64,000 nt of DNA from Symsagittifera roscoffensis (GCF_963678635.1 NC_087071.1:47350889-47414888), one strand, 5' to 3'. Shown: positions 51,964 to 63,611, counted from the first letter of the stretch. Notes: generated from the sequence alone by a model not told the origin. Numbers and translations are program-made.

Positions 51964-53061
51964 GGTGTTTCTCGCTTTCTTCGGGGGTGGTCGGCTCCAG
52001 GAATGCCGAAACTGCATCGTCCAGTTCTTTTTCGACCTTTCCTCGACGGCTTTTCTCATGTTCCTAATGCAGTTGTGCTGGTGTTTGACTCCAACTCTGA
52101 CGTCGTTTGTCTCCACTGTGACTAGTAAAAGGAGATGGTCACTCATCCTGTTATTGATGGTGTGCCAGCTGGTCAAGAGCGCAATGTCATCAGTGATTGC
52201 TGTTATATGAGGCGAGGACGGCCTATTGTCGCTGAAAGGAAGCCTCGTCGGACAGTTTTCATTGACGAAAACCAGGTTGCTGAGAGACAACCCCTCTGAG
52301 ATCTCGCTGCCTCTAGTGTCTTGTTCGATAGGAGAATGACAGAGTCCGTTGGGCGCGTTGGCGCCTCCCATAGCTAGCGCTGTGTGGTCAGGTTGGTTAT
52401 GCTGTCGAAGTTGTGCTCGGGCTTTTCTGGAGGGATGTAGACAAGCCTCAAAGTCTGGTTGCGAACGTACAATTCGACTGCAAGCAGCTCAGTGTTGCCA
52501 GTCTGTCTTACCTGAACTTCGCGAAGCTTGACATTGTTGTTGATGATAGTAGCTATTCCCCCTCCGTTTCTCGTACGATCTCTGCGGATGATAGAGTAGC
52601 GTCTATCTTCGGACTGGGGGCTTTGGGGTACATTTTGTTGCTGTGGAGAAGCAGGGCGAGCTCGGTGGTTTTCCTCTGAGGCCGTTGATGTTCAGTTGGA
52701 GGACTTTGATGTCGGTCTTGGGAGCTGTCTTAAATGTGAGGTTCGCTTGCGGTTGGATTTTGCAGGTGGAGTAGTACCAGTAGATCCGCCTGGCTGTGTA
52801 GAGGTCCACATTCGCAGACTTGAAAATGACACCAGTTCTTGCAAGTAGTGCGTTGTAGACAGGAGTGTTTGCAATTTGTTCTGCAAGTACCACAGGGAAC
52901 TTCGGACCCGGGTTCTGCTCAACACCTTCTGGGCACTCGTAGGAGGGCAACTTTTGAGTGCATTGACAAAAACTCGTCAGGTGTGAGGGAAAGTTGTTCT
53001 TCCGCTTGGCACATCGTAGATGTGGTGTTGGCTCGGCGAAGACGAGGGAAGATTTGCCAAC
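51964..53061 (-). mobile_element. LINE (CR1/L2-like), 5' part with 2A-like motif and endonuclease
   Basis: Minus strand, starting near 53061. An ORF begins at 52950 (MPSYECPEGVEQNPGP) with a 2A-like ribosome-skipping motif, then the endonuclease opening VLQLNINGLRGK. Further endonuclease blocks survive in shifting frames: a GG-x-NAPNG catalytic loop, LVFVNENCPTRLPFSDNR, and the final SDHLLLLVTVE. Just after the endonuclease (EESEKH) the sequence is cut by the Polinton TIR at 51963. The other half is at 30357-31806. Several frameshifts: dead copy. Confidence 0.85.
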
Positions 53062-53117
53062 TTGTCGTGTTGTCTCTAGCTTTTGCGGAGCTTAGCGTCG
53101 CCTATGTGGATTATTAG
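53062..53117 (+). repeat. SINE-like repeat, right half, with LINE target duplication
   Basis: TTGTCGTGTTGT (53062-53073) duplicates 30345-30356. The family end block TTTTGCGGAGCTTAGCGTCGCCTATGTGG follows. This shows that everything from 30357 to 53061 was inserted into one SINE-like repeat. Confidence 0.78.
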
Positions 53118-53999
53118 TTTTAAACTTAACTTATAAAATTAACAATTTATGTTTTATTCAAGTCAAATTAGTCATCGAAAATTGACAAAACATTTCGATA
53201 ATTTTTGTAATTTTTTTTGGTTTTTTACTTATTTTATGATAAAAATGTATGTCAAAGCTTTCGGGAACATTCTGTGCTAATTGTTTGACAATATTTGACG
53301 GAAATATCGATTGACGAGGGATTGAGTTTTTTCGTGGTCGCTACAAGCATTTCTGATTGATTATTGTTTTTTTATGGATAAATACAGTAACATAGCAATT
53401 TATTTGTACGGTAGTGTAATTTGCGGCGGTTTACTCGAATTGGGCTGCGTTGAGAGAAAACTGTTTACATGAAATTTTTCGGAAAGTTTTGCCCATGGTT
53501 TGACTATTTTGGTGATTTTCGAGCACTATCTACTTCAAAGCAACTGATTTTTTCGTATTTTTTTCAGTAAAAAAGTTAAATACGAATAACGCAAAATCAG
53601 CTGGAGGGAGTCTTGGAGGGAATTCAGTAACAAGCGCAATCGGAAAACTTCAGATTTCTACTAATCTCAAGAATTCCTTTTGAATTCGATAGAAAAAAAG
53701 TTGATATGAAATTGATTAATAGGGCAAATATTGTTTTGTTGATTCTGAAAGAATCTGCTATTAACGATTTAAAAAGACATTTGAAGGTAACCGTTCGGGC
53801 AAATGAGTGAAAAATCATCCAGGTAATTTTTCGTAATTTCCTGTTAAACCTGATAAGATTCGTTCCGATCAGTAGGATCTGTGGCCGGAAATCACCAGAA
53901 TAATTGTACTGGAATTAAGTCATTAAGATTTGTGCAATCATTCAACTTACTAATTTTTGTTGTTTTTCTGGTCGACTGCAGAAAAACGTGACGGCCTGG
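53118..53999. other. AT-rich intergenic DNA, nothing recognised
   Basis: No repeat or gene could be supported. The minus frame 53624-53818 has no features. Confidence 0.5.
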
Positions 54000-55850
54000 A
54001 AACCTGTTCAATTGTTGAAGTTTTGACCGTTTTTGACTTTTTCTTAATTTTTTTTATTTTCTCGAAAACAACCATGCGCCGAATTAGAAATTAACGGTTC
54101 GATCAAATGTATTTTTCTCTTTCTCTGCCTAACAGCTGCGCTCTAGTTTTTGTAATGAAGGAGTTTTTGACTTAAAATTGTCAGTTTTTAAAAATGTCCT
54201 GTTTTTGATTTTGGAAAATTTTGATATTCTAGAAAAATATAGTTCCAAATTTGAGATGGAGGATGCAATCGAAAGGACATTTTGAGTGCTATCAACTGCA
54301 AAAAATCGTAAGTTTTGGCGAATTATTTATAATGGACTAAGAAAATGTCGAATATTTGACATTTGGACTCCTTATTTCGACTTCGTTCAATGTCCCCAAA
54401 ACGACCGTGCTTAATCTGAGATTGAGAAAAAAATCGAACAAAAATTTTTGTAAAATATCCTCTCCAAAAGCCTGCAAAGTCTGTATTTTCGACAGGGAAT
54501 GAGCCATGGACTTAAAAAATGTCCAATTTTTGACATTCTGAAATTTTTTGAAAATAACGCATCACTTTTCGCACCAGTATTTGCTCTTTCAATTTAGCGA
54601 GCAGGAACTTCTTGCTTTAGCTGAGCCACTAGTTACTATAAGAAAAACACATTTTTCTCTCTGACATATAATGGCTAAACATAACAATTTCCTGGGTTTA
54701 ACTTGCCGCAACTGCTGCATCTCAATTTTTTTTTAAAGTATTTGAATATACAGCTAAGGCTGTAGATACATGTTCGATATTTTTTCAATCTTTTTTTTGC
54801 GGGACGAAATAGGTAATTTCAAAAACTCAAGAATTGCAATTGACCCAAAACCTTAGCTTTTTCTGTAATAAAATATGGAAGGATTTTTTAGAATTTGGAT
54901 TTTTCGCACAGACCTAATTTCTCTGTTAGAAAAATTGTACGTCACGGTTTATACAGTGGAGTTTATTTCAACCCTTTCTTTTGATTGAACCCAAAATCTC
55001 AGATTTTTGAGGTTATTTTCGAGAAAAATTTAAAAAAAAAACGGTCGAAAAATCTTTTAATTTGTTTTTTTTTCCCGCGTAACTTTTTTAGCGTGTAACT
55101 TTATAATGACAAATTGGTGCCTAGCCGCTCATGCATAGGAGCTTCCCTCAACCCGCTCTTTCTTTTAAACCCAAAATCTAAGATTTGGGAGTTTTTTTTC
55201 GAGAAAAGCTTAAAAAAATTTTAAAAAACGGTCAAAAAATCTTAATTGTTTTTTCCCGCGTAACCTTTTCAGAGCGTAGTTTTTTTTATAAATGAATTTT
55301 GCATAGCCGCTCATGCAGAGGAATTTCCCACAACCCGCTCTTTCCATTGAACCTAAAATCTCAGATTTGGGAGGTTTTTTCGAGAAAAGATTTTAACTTA
55401 ACGTGTAAAAATTCTGCCCGGGCGTTTCTGCTCATGCAGTGGAGCTTACCACAACGCGTTCTACCTATTGGAACCAGAATCTCAGATTTGGAGGCTTTTT
55501 TTGAGAGAAGTCAAAATGTTTGAAAAACGGTCAAAAAGTTACAAATAAGATTTTTCCGAGGCTCATAACTTTTCTCGATAAAAATTTAGACTTAGCCCCT
55601 AGAGCAGAGGATGTTCCCATGACTCGTATCTATGTTCAATTGAAATCAAAATTTCAGATATGGGAGGGTAGTTTTTGGAAAAAGTCAAAAAGCTTCCAAA
55701 ACGGTCAAAAAATCCAAAACGGTCAACCTGTTCTATCTATTGAACCAAAAATCTCAGATTTGGGACTGTAGTTTCTGAAAAAATGTAGAAATTCAAAAAT
55801 AATGGGTCAAAAATCCCCCACACACTTTTTCGAAGGCTGTAGAAAAAGGG
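54000..55850. repeat. Satellite-like repeat (GAAAACTACCCTGCC family), inverted arrangement
   Basis: About 54000-54640 runs in the + orientation, ending with the module CTTGCTTTAGCTGAGCCACTAGTTA. From about 54780 the same family runs in reverse: GACCCAAAACCTTAGCTTTTTCTG, then CCGCTCATGCATAGGAGCTTCCC and CCGCTCATGCAGAGGAATTTCCC about 183 bp apart, with CTCAGATTTGGGAGG blocks. The two arms form a large imperfect palindrome around 54700. The 55299-55771 frames are by-products. Confidence 0.68.
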
Positions 55851-55975
55851 GAAGGTAAAAATTAGACTAGGGAATTATGCATGCACACAGGGTAGTAAGC
55901 CGACTTCCCATTGGTACCCCTTTTTTGAAAATTTTATATCAGGTTATACTCATTAATTATTTTGTGTCTCAAGAG

Positions 55976-58900
55976 ATGTCTCTCTCCAACTATAAACTCG
56001 CTGCCATTTTTCCAGTTTTGTTGATGATGGAAGTTTTGATTGAAGATTTGGCAGTTCTGGGACTGAAGGATGTTTGTTCAATTACAGTCAGAAGTTTTGA
56101 TGTGCGAAATGTGAAACTGTTCGAAAAGATCATCCATTTCTTGATCAGCACAATCAGGTGATTACCATTTGTATATCAAAATAAACGCATCTCTTTAACT
56201 ATCCCCCCCCCTTTAAGTACCTAGTAACGAATTGCCACCCCTTTAAAGAACTAATGAAACGGTTAAGCATGTGTGAATTTTGTACCTAGTACGAATCTCC
56301 ATCTATTGCAATATGGGGAAAATAAATTAGAGATCCGAATAAACAATAAAATTAACCTTTCATTATTGATATGGTTTTTCAAATCAAATTGACCATTCTT
56401 TGTTGGGTATTTTTATCCAGTTTAGCCTAAATTTGAAAACATTTCTAATTCAAACACTTTGCCAAGTTTTTTGCGCAAATGACAAAAAGTTATTTGTTTT
56501 CCGAATTGATTCAAGGTTTGGCTTTCGCAGTGATAGCAATCCAATTTTGTTATGATTTTGTTATTTTTTAATTTTTTAAAGGGTGTAACCTAAAAGACAA
56601 ACAAATAGTGTCGTTCAATCGATGAGTATTTATCCATCTGGGAATAAATAAATGGTCGAAATACTCAACCGTTCTATTTCCAATAATTTGATTAATGCCA
56701 ATCACTGCTGTCTGTGTGTCTGTGAAATGTAGTCCAGAGAGTATCCAGACGTGGCCAGTGGTGTACAGGAATGAGGAGTTGCCTTTCAGGAGGGAAGTGG
56801 TCGCCTACTTCAAGACTCTCAACCACCCCTCTCTCTCATCTGCCGAAGTCACTGTCCTTCTTCCCAACTCTGCTGGCCCAAAATGCGTCCATTTTCTTCT
56901 TCGGTCAGCTCAGTCTCAATATTTTGCAAACCCCCGTCCCCCTATTATTACACTTGACGTTCAAGTTTCTGATGTAATGAGAGGTTATATAAAGTCAATT
57001 AAAGAATTTTTTAGAACAGCTATGACGGGCATGGTCTTTCAGCCCATCATTTTGGTACACCCATGTGGTATTTTTCTGCTATCTGCCGTCTGGGATCGGT
57101 CGTCGGGTTCAAGTCGAATGAGCTTCTCCTGCGCGTTGATGGCTGTCAAAGTACTTTTTCCTTGTTGATAGGCAAGCCTGCTTGATTCAAGGACTGCCCT
57201 GTGTGGCGTCTTCAGCTGCCCAGTGACCGATCTGCTTGCAAATTTCTCTTCTAAATTCATCGTCTCCGGGTTTGCGCGTAGAATGAAAGGATGTCATTCT
57301 GCTCCCGTGTACTCTTGGCCGCTTTGTACTTTTTGCTTGACAAATTCACTGAGCGCTGTAGACATCTGTTTCTTGTCGTAGTGTATTCCGAGGAGCAGGG
57401 GCTTAAGTGCTGACTTGTTTATATTATCCACATTAGGGTTGGTTGGGACCCATCTGGCTTATTTTGTATTTGTGAAGAAGGAGCTCTCACACTTCCCTAA
57501 CGATCGTGAGTTTCCAGTAGCAATCATGTACACTGCTCAATGAACTGTTGATTTTGCTTGGCGGAGATCGTCTACAGAGAAGCTAACCTTCCTGTTATTC
57601 TGAATAACGACCATCTTCCATGTAGTAAGGAATTCAGCTGCCTAATTTAGTTAAACCTAAATGTAAAGAAGGTTTTCTACTTCGATTAGATTGACTGTTT
57701 GTTTGAGCTCTGCTTCATCCCTCAATATCAGATTTTATTACTCTTTTAAAACTTCAGAGTCGATTAGCCAAACATGTCTTGTATAGCTTGCCCCCGGATG
57801 AAACCATAAACCCGCCCTGATAAGAATACGTCTATGAGTAATTCTGCGTATATTATATGATTAACAGAGTTGATATTTGATCCTTTCATACGATATCTTG
57901 GGTATTTCCTAGCCCCAGAAGTTCAGGTACCAGGGATTATACATAGTTTATAGATGGAACGGAGCTTGCTTATAACTTAATTACTTGTAATTGCTTACCA
58001 ACCTAATTGCAAATGTCCATGTGAACAATTTAGCTAAAGTAAAATACTCAGAGAGTGCGACGAATTTTTTCTTTTTTTGCGCAGGTTTTCCAGATTTGTG
58101 TTGGAGGAGAAAATGAAACAGTTGGATTGTGGCTGGATGTCTCCTGTTAGTGACAACTCAGTAGACATGATGAACAGTGGCGTGTCAGATGCGAAGTTGA
58201 AGATATTAAGTCAGTACTACGAGAGTGATGCTCTGTCCAAAATGGGTTAGTCAATTTTGCAGACAATAGATCACCGGTTCGATTCCATGTATCTGCGCTA
58301 ATTTTCGAGTTACACCTCCCCGAATAAAATTTGAGTTTGATCTCGCCTAGTTGTATGGTTATATAGATCCGCAGTCAACTTATAAACCAATTTATAGTGT
58401 TTACACAGTTGTGACTCTGAAATGATAAGGAACAAGAAAGCATGTTTATAGTTGTTCCGAAGACGTATTGGCTACGAAGTTTGAGAGCATAAGTTTTTTT
58501 TTATTATTCAAAAGAAAATTAGTGTTCGTCTTGATTTCTAGATTAGTTTACATGTTGTCAAATTTGTATGTTAACTAGTGAAAGTGTTCAAAAATTTAGA
58601 GTGATTCATGAACACACGCTACTGTTATTTCATCAATTCGGATCATCGAGTTCGATCGAAATTAATTGGCTCGTGTAGTTTTATATCAAAAATGATTGGT
58701 AATGATGTGTAATTGGCAATTAACTTACATGATGGTTTTTATTACTTCTGGACTTCGTGAAAAACTTGAATATATAGAAAAGAATGCAAGTGGGGCGAAG
58801 TAAAAGGCTCAGGCGTGAACTTTTTCGGTCAATCTGTGAAATGTCAAAATGGATGGTCTGGGTTAATGCTTTCTAGAAAAGCTAACAACTATGCAAATAT

Positions 58901-61900
58901 GCTTTTTTGGTTGTGTTGTAGCTTTCTATGAATCAGAATGGAAGAAGTATGATGCAGCTTACCAACAACTGATGACTGAGCACAAAAGACTCTCCAAGCA
59001 GATGGAAGTAACCCGGAGAGCCATTGCTAAAAAGGTTAGACAGAACATTCAAACAGAATGTGGTTAGAGTTAACCTTGTTTCCATAGAACAGTTTAGTTT
59101 TCAGTCATAGAGGGTTGAGTGATACATCATAATAAGGTAGTTTATATTATAATTCTATCTTTATTGAAAATTTTTAAAAAATATAGCTTGGTGTTGAAAA
59201 TAATCAATTGGAATTTTTTTGTCCGATACTTTTTCGGCAAAGAGTGAAAAAGAGTGAGGAGTCACTCACTCTTTTTTGTTATGATTTGAGGGGTAGGGCG
59301 ACAATTTATAACATGCGCAATTCGTAACAGGTGAGAATTCGTAACACGCGCTAATTCGTAACAATGTATAGGGAAGTAGAATACGCTTACATCCGGCACG
59401 ACAGGAATACTGCGCGTGAATCAGTGTTCGCCTATTAACCTGCTGTTATGAATTGTCGCCTCTTACGAATTGTCGCCTGTTACAAAATGGTCACCTGTTA
59501 ACAATTGTCACCTGTTAACAATTGTCACTTGTTATGAATTGTCGTCTGTAACGATTTGTCGCCTGTTACAATTTTTCGACTGTTACGAATTGTCGTCTGT
59601 ACAAATGGTCACCTGTTAACAATTGTCGCCTAATACGAATTGTCGCCTGTTACGAATTGTCGCCTGTTACGAATTGTCGCCTGTTACAAATGGTCACTTG
59701 TTAACAATTATCGCCTGTTATGAATTGTCACCTGTTACGAATTGTCGACTGTTACAAATGGTCACCAGTTAACAATTTCCGCTTGTTACGAATTGTCGCC
59801 TGTTACGAATTGTCGCCTGTTACGAATTGTCGCCTGTTACAATTGGTCACCTGTTACGATTTGTCGCCTGTTACAAATGGTCATCTGTTAACAATTGTCG
59901 CCTGTTAGAAATGGTCACCTGTTACGAAATGTCGCCTATTATAAATGGTCACTTATTAACAATTGTCACCTGTTATGAATTGTCGCCTATTACGAATTGT
60001 TGCCTGTTACGAATTGTGGCCTGTTACGAATTGTCACCTGTTACAAATGGTCACCCGTTAACAACTGTCGCCTGTTACGAATTGTCGCCTGTTACGAAAT
60101 ATCGCCTGTTACGAATTGTCGCCTGTTAACAATTGTCACCTGTTATGAATTGTCGTCTGTCACGATTTGTCGCCTGTTACGAATTATCGCTAGTTACATA
60201 TGGTCACCTGTTAACAGTTGTCACCTGTTACGAATTGTCGCCTGTTACAACTGGTCACCAGTTAACAATGGTTGCCTGTTACGAATTGTCGCCTGTTACA
60301 ACTGGTCACCAGTTAACAATTGTCGCCTGTTACGAATTGTCGCCTGTTACAAATGGTCACCTGCTAACAAATGGTCAGCTTTTAGCAATTGTCACCTGTT
60401 ACGAATTGTCGCCTGTTATGTATTTTCGTCTGTCACGAATTGTCGCCTGTTACGAATTGTCTCCTGTTACGAATTGTCGCCCGTTACGAATTGTCGCCTG
60501 TTAACAATTGTCATCTCTTATGAATTTTCGTCTGTCACGATCTGTCGCCTGTTACGAACTGTCGCCTGTTACAACTGGTCACTAGTTAACAATTGTTGCC
60601 TGTTACGAATTGTCGCCTGTTACAACTGGTCACCAGTTAACAATTGTTGCCTGTTACGAATTGTCGCCTGTTACAACTGGTCACCAGTTAACAATGGTTG
60701 CCTGTTACGAATTGTCGCCTGTTACAACTGGTCACCAGTTAACAATTGTCGCCTGTTACGAATTGTCGCCTGTTACAAATGGTCACCTGCTAACAAATGG
60801 TCAGCTTTTATCAATTGTCACCTGTTACGAATTGTCGCCTGTTATGTATTTTCGTCTGTCACGAATTGTCGCCTGTTACGAATTGTCTCCTGTTACGAAT
60901 TGTCGCCCGTTACGAATTGTCGCCTGTTACAACTGGTCACCAGTTAACAATGGTTGCCTGTTACGAATTGTCGCCTGTTACAACTGGTCACCAGTTAACA
61001 ATTGTCGCTTGCTACGAATTTTCACCTGTTACAAATGGTCACCTGTTAACAATTGTCGCTTGTCAGGAATGGTCGCCTCACAGATTTGAGTGCTGTGTGA
61101 CCAATATATTTTTGTTACAGTACTTAAATAAAGTAGTTTGTAGTGTTTTCTCATTACATTTTGTTCATAAGCACAAAAATGGTCTTTTCTGTCGCTCTCA
61201 CAGAACTCGGATTTTTGTAGATTCTTTGTGACTATAAATAAAAATCATATCACACAGTAACAAAATTGCGCGTTTTTCCCCAATTTATTGTTTAATTATC
61301 TTTTTTTCCACCACCATTGATCTGTCCACTGTTTATTTTAAATTGCAGGAAGAAAAATTCTAATTACTCACGCAACGGTGTGTTGAAAGATCAGTTCATT
61401 TTTCAGCCTCTAAATTGTCTGTGATAAATTACAGTATCTGTATATCGCTTAACTTCTCTCAGACAATTTTTAGCATGTGTTTTATCCCCCTCATTAATGT
61501 GCATTCAATACTGTCTAATGGCCTGAAAAGGACATGCCGACAGAATTGCGGTCGATGGGCCGTTTTTATGACGAACTTAAAACGTATCAAACGTAGGAAG
61601 TATAATTTTTTCAAAAACTTTATATTGGAACTTTATATCGGAAATACCCAATAAACTGCAACAATTTTTTTTTCAGCATTTTTATGCTTGCGAGCGTTGA
61701 GGTATACTGCAGGTACTCTAATGCACTTAAAAGTTTTGTGTATATTGATCGAAGTAATTATTTTGAGGTACACCTTGTACTAATTCGTGGGAGATAGAAA
61801 AAAAAAGAAGTTCATTGAATAAATCAAATAACCAGGCACGGCAGCAAATAAATGCTTGACTTTACAAATAAGTTAGTTTACTTAGTATATACTTCATGGG

Positions 61901-63611
61901 CAACATATTATCTTTTTACTAGTATAAATACTTGCACAAAATATAGTGCAAAATTAGACCATTGTTAAAAATTACATCATTGTTCTGCTACTTGCACAGA
62001 GTAAAGTTCAATTGAAAAACCATTGTTAAAAGTTAAATCATTGTTCTGCTACTTGGACAGAGTAAAGTTCAATTTACAACCATTGTCAAAAGTTACATCA
62101 TTGTTACCCTCGAAACTACTAAAAATCATCAACTGAGTTGCGTATCAAAAAAACAAAATTATCGTCAAATTACGATGTCTTTAGAAGAAAACTTCAAACA
62201 CGTCATTTGCACCTTGTATAGAGTTATCTGAAGTTTTTTTAAAGTGTCGTTTTTTGATATATTGGGATGAGCTAGCCAACGGCAAAACTTCTAGTCCGTG
62301 GAAACTGTTGTAAACGTTAAGCGCTCTGTATGCATTTTTTTTTTCCTGTTACAGTTCTTCGGTAAAAAGTAGGTTGCATTTACAATTTACGATTTCGAGT
62401 AACAATACAATCTGAGTTAAAATTACGAAGTTTGATAGTATCTGCTGTGTATTATTACAGTTTAACAGCTTATAGTTCAAAACCAGTGTACATTTTCGAT
62501 TGCTGGAATAAGCTGTCAGTGGGAAATCTAAATGGTGTATTGTAAATTAGTGTTAACTTGAGCATAAATGTAAAAAGATAATTGACCGGTGATAATTTTT
62601 TGAAACGTTTCATGTATGAATTTTTGGCGTTAAGTCATTTTGCTAATTACCCTTGTATATATTTTTTGCGCTTTTGTGCATTTATCGATGACGCTCAACG
62701 CATAAGAACTGGGCGAATCAATTCAAATTCCAACGTAGAACAATCATTTCAAATTAAATTTAGGCAGTTTTTATTGAGACTAAAGTTGGTGAAAAAATTG
62801 ATATTTTTTCCCCAAATTATTATTTTCCCGCGGAATAATATTTAAGCCGCGGAAAAATGGCTGACATAAAAATCGAATGAGTTAATTTGTCCGGCGTCAA
62901 AAACGGCCAAATATTTATCAGTAATTTTGCGCTTAGGATTGACATAAGCCAACAAAAGAACTGTTCCACCTATTTGTTTGGAAAACTGTCTACTTCGATC
63001 CATGCATAGGATTCGCAAAAGCAGTTATGTTGTTTCTAATTTCTGCAGTTTAAATACTAATTCAAGCTCAGCAGCTTCCCAAAGAACCAATATGAGCCCG
63101 TAAATACAAAATACTTGTGTTGCTACGAATATATTTCCACAACAAGAACACCTCCGAAACTAGCTATGATATACTCGCTAGTTTACGCCTTCAAAACAAG
63201 ATTTCTGTTGTAGTAGCTGCGCCCAACGCCATATCCCATGGTTGCAACTAGTATGTCCCATGGCTGTAGTTTGCCTTCATTCAAGTTGGATTGATTTCTG
63301 GGTTGGCTTAACTCGCCTCTTCGCCACGCTTGAATAGAAAACGCGAATCTCTCATATTACAATTCTTATGCTATTTTGTTTTCTATTTCGTCCAGAATTT
63401 GTTTTCCATTTCGCGTCCAGAACGTAACCTCTTATATCGTTTAAGCCATGATTGTTTTCAGGGCCATGACTGCCCAGTTGACGTGGACTCCGATTTAGTG
63501 GCAGCCACTGCAGACAACATGCAAGAGTGTCTCTCTATTCTGGACCAGATCGACTCCTACTCCAGTTCAGTCTCATACACACTGAATAAGAAGGCCAACG
63601 CAGACCCTAGT
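55976..63611 (+). CDS. Unrecognised multi-exon host gene (at least four exons, 3' end beyond window)
   Basis: Exons 55976-56157, 58085-58245, 58922-59034 and 63462-63611, with phases 2, 1 and 0 matching at each junction (donors CAG|GTGATT, ATGG|GTTAGT, AAG|GTTAGA, AGT|GTAAGT; acceptors TTGCGCAG, TGTTGTAG, TGTTTTCAG). Exons are less AT-rich and the joined reading is continuous. The protein begins MSLSNYKLAAIFPVLLM, continues with a helical segment (EDLAVLGLKDVCSITVRSFD), a charged coiled coil (FYESEWKKYDAAYQQLM, HKRLSKQMEVTRRAIAKK) and DVDSDLVAATADNMQECLSI. I do not recognise the family; a cytoplasmic coiled-coil protein is likely. The first exon may not be the true first, as AG precedes its ATG by 2 nt. 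An alternative exon may exist near 56740. Confidence 0.7.
56187..56336. mobile_element. Second copy of the 145-bp MITE (in host-gene intron)
   Basis: Ends GCATCTCTTTAACTATCCCC and ATAAATTAGAGATCC are inverted complements of each other and match the ends of 1992-2136. The internal CTAGTAACGAATTGCCACCCC is shared in reverse orientation. Confidence 0.7.
56337..57029 (+). other. Intron; open coding-like stretch at 56740-57000, possible alternative exon
   Basis: A GC-richer stretch preceded by GTGAAATGTAG (AG at 56738-56739) reads PESIQTWPVVYRNEELPFRR and onward in a phase compatible with the exon ending at 56157. No matching donor to the exon at 58085 was found. It could be an alternative exon, a gene fragment or a retroelement piece. 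Confidence 0.3.
57030..57480 (-). mobile_element. Possible retroelement protein fragment (minus strand)
   Basis: On the minus strand a coherent, less AT-rich reading runs from about 57480 (KPLLLGIHYDKKQMSTALSE, a stop, then NPETMNLEEKFASRSVTGQL and LAYQQGKSTLTAINAQEK). One stop and no diagnostic catalytic motif. It looks like a transposon-derived gene piece; the family is not identified. Confidence 0.3.
57481..58084. other. Host-gene intron, nothing further seen
   Basis: AT-rich DNA ending in the pyrimidine tract TTTTTTCTTTTTTTGCGCAG that serves the exon at 58085. Confidence 0.55.
58246..58921. other. Host-gene intron
   Basis: 676-nt AT-rich intron, no other feature seen. A GGTTCGATTCC-like block near 58274 is isolated and lacks any tRNA context. 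Confidence 0.55.
59247..59276. other. Perfect 12-bp hairpin beside the minisatellite
   Basis: AAAAAGAGTGAG (59247-59258), loop GAGTCA, then CTCACTCTTTTT (59265-59276). It lies about 150 bp before the 17-bp array, inside the intron. No function assigned. Confidence 0.6.
59428..61078 (+). repeat. Minisatellite, ~97 units of 17 bp (TGTCGCCTGTTACGAAT)
   Basis: The core unit recurs with variants in which ACGAAT becomes ACAAATGG, ACAACTGG or AACAATT and CGCC becomes CACC. Because 17 is not a multiple of 3 and the unit lacks stops, all three forward frames stay open, giving frames up to 316 codons made of a 17-residue repeat; these are artefacts. Higher-order structure is present: a 51-bp unit (ACAACTGGTCACCAGTTAAC...) repeats near 60550-60760, and a block at about 60300-60500 recurs about 426 bp later (25 units plus one base). 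It lies in a host-gene intron. Confidence 0.95.
61079..63461. other. Remainder of large host-gene intron
   Basis: AT-rich. It contains a three-unit 61-bp tandem repeat (listed separately) and the exon acceptor at 63460-63461. The frames 61415-61654 and 62582-62845 show no family features. Confidence 0.5.
61927..62106 (+). repeat. Tandem repeat, three units of ~61 bp
   Basis: The unit holds CTACTTGCACAGAGTAAAGTT, then ACCATTGTTAAAAGTTA and ATCATTGTT. The first unit is the most diverged. Confidence 0.85.

Noticed and set aside
33765..51969. Claim of a normal 6-bp target duplication for the Polinton
   Set aside because: CGTGAT and GGTGTT match at only four of six positions; the left flank itself is doubtful.
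51794..53117. Plus-strand frames over the LINE 5' half and right TIR
   Set aside because: Antisense shadows of the endonuclease region and TIR.
59428..61078. CRISPR-like array
   Set aside because: Units are contiguous with no unique spacers, and the context is a eukaryotic intron.
59720..61231. Long overlapping forward frames (up to 316 codons) with LLRIVACYELSPVTN-like repeats
   Set aside because: They are a 17-bp minisatellite lacking stops in every forward frame; the same peptide repeat appears in all three frames.
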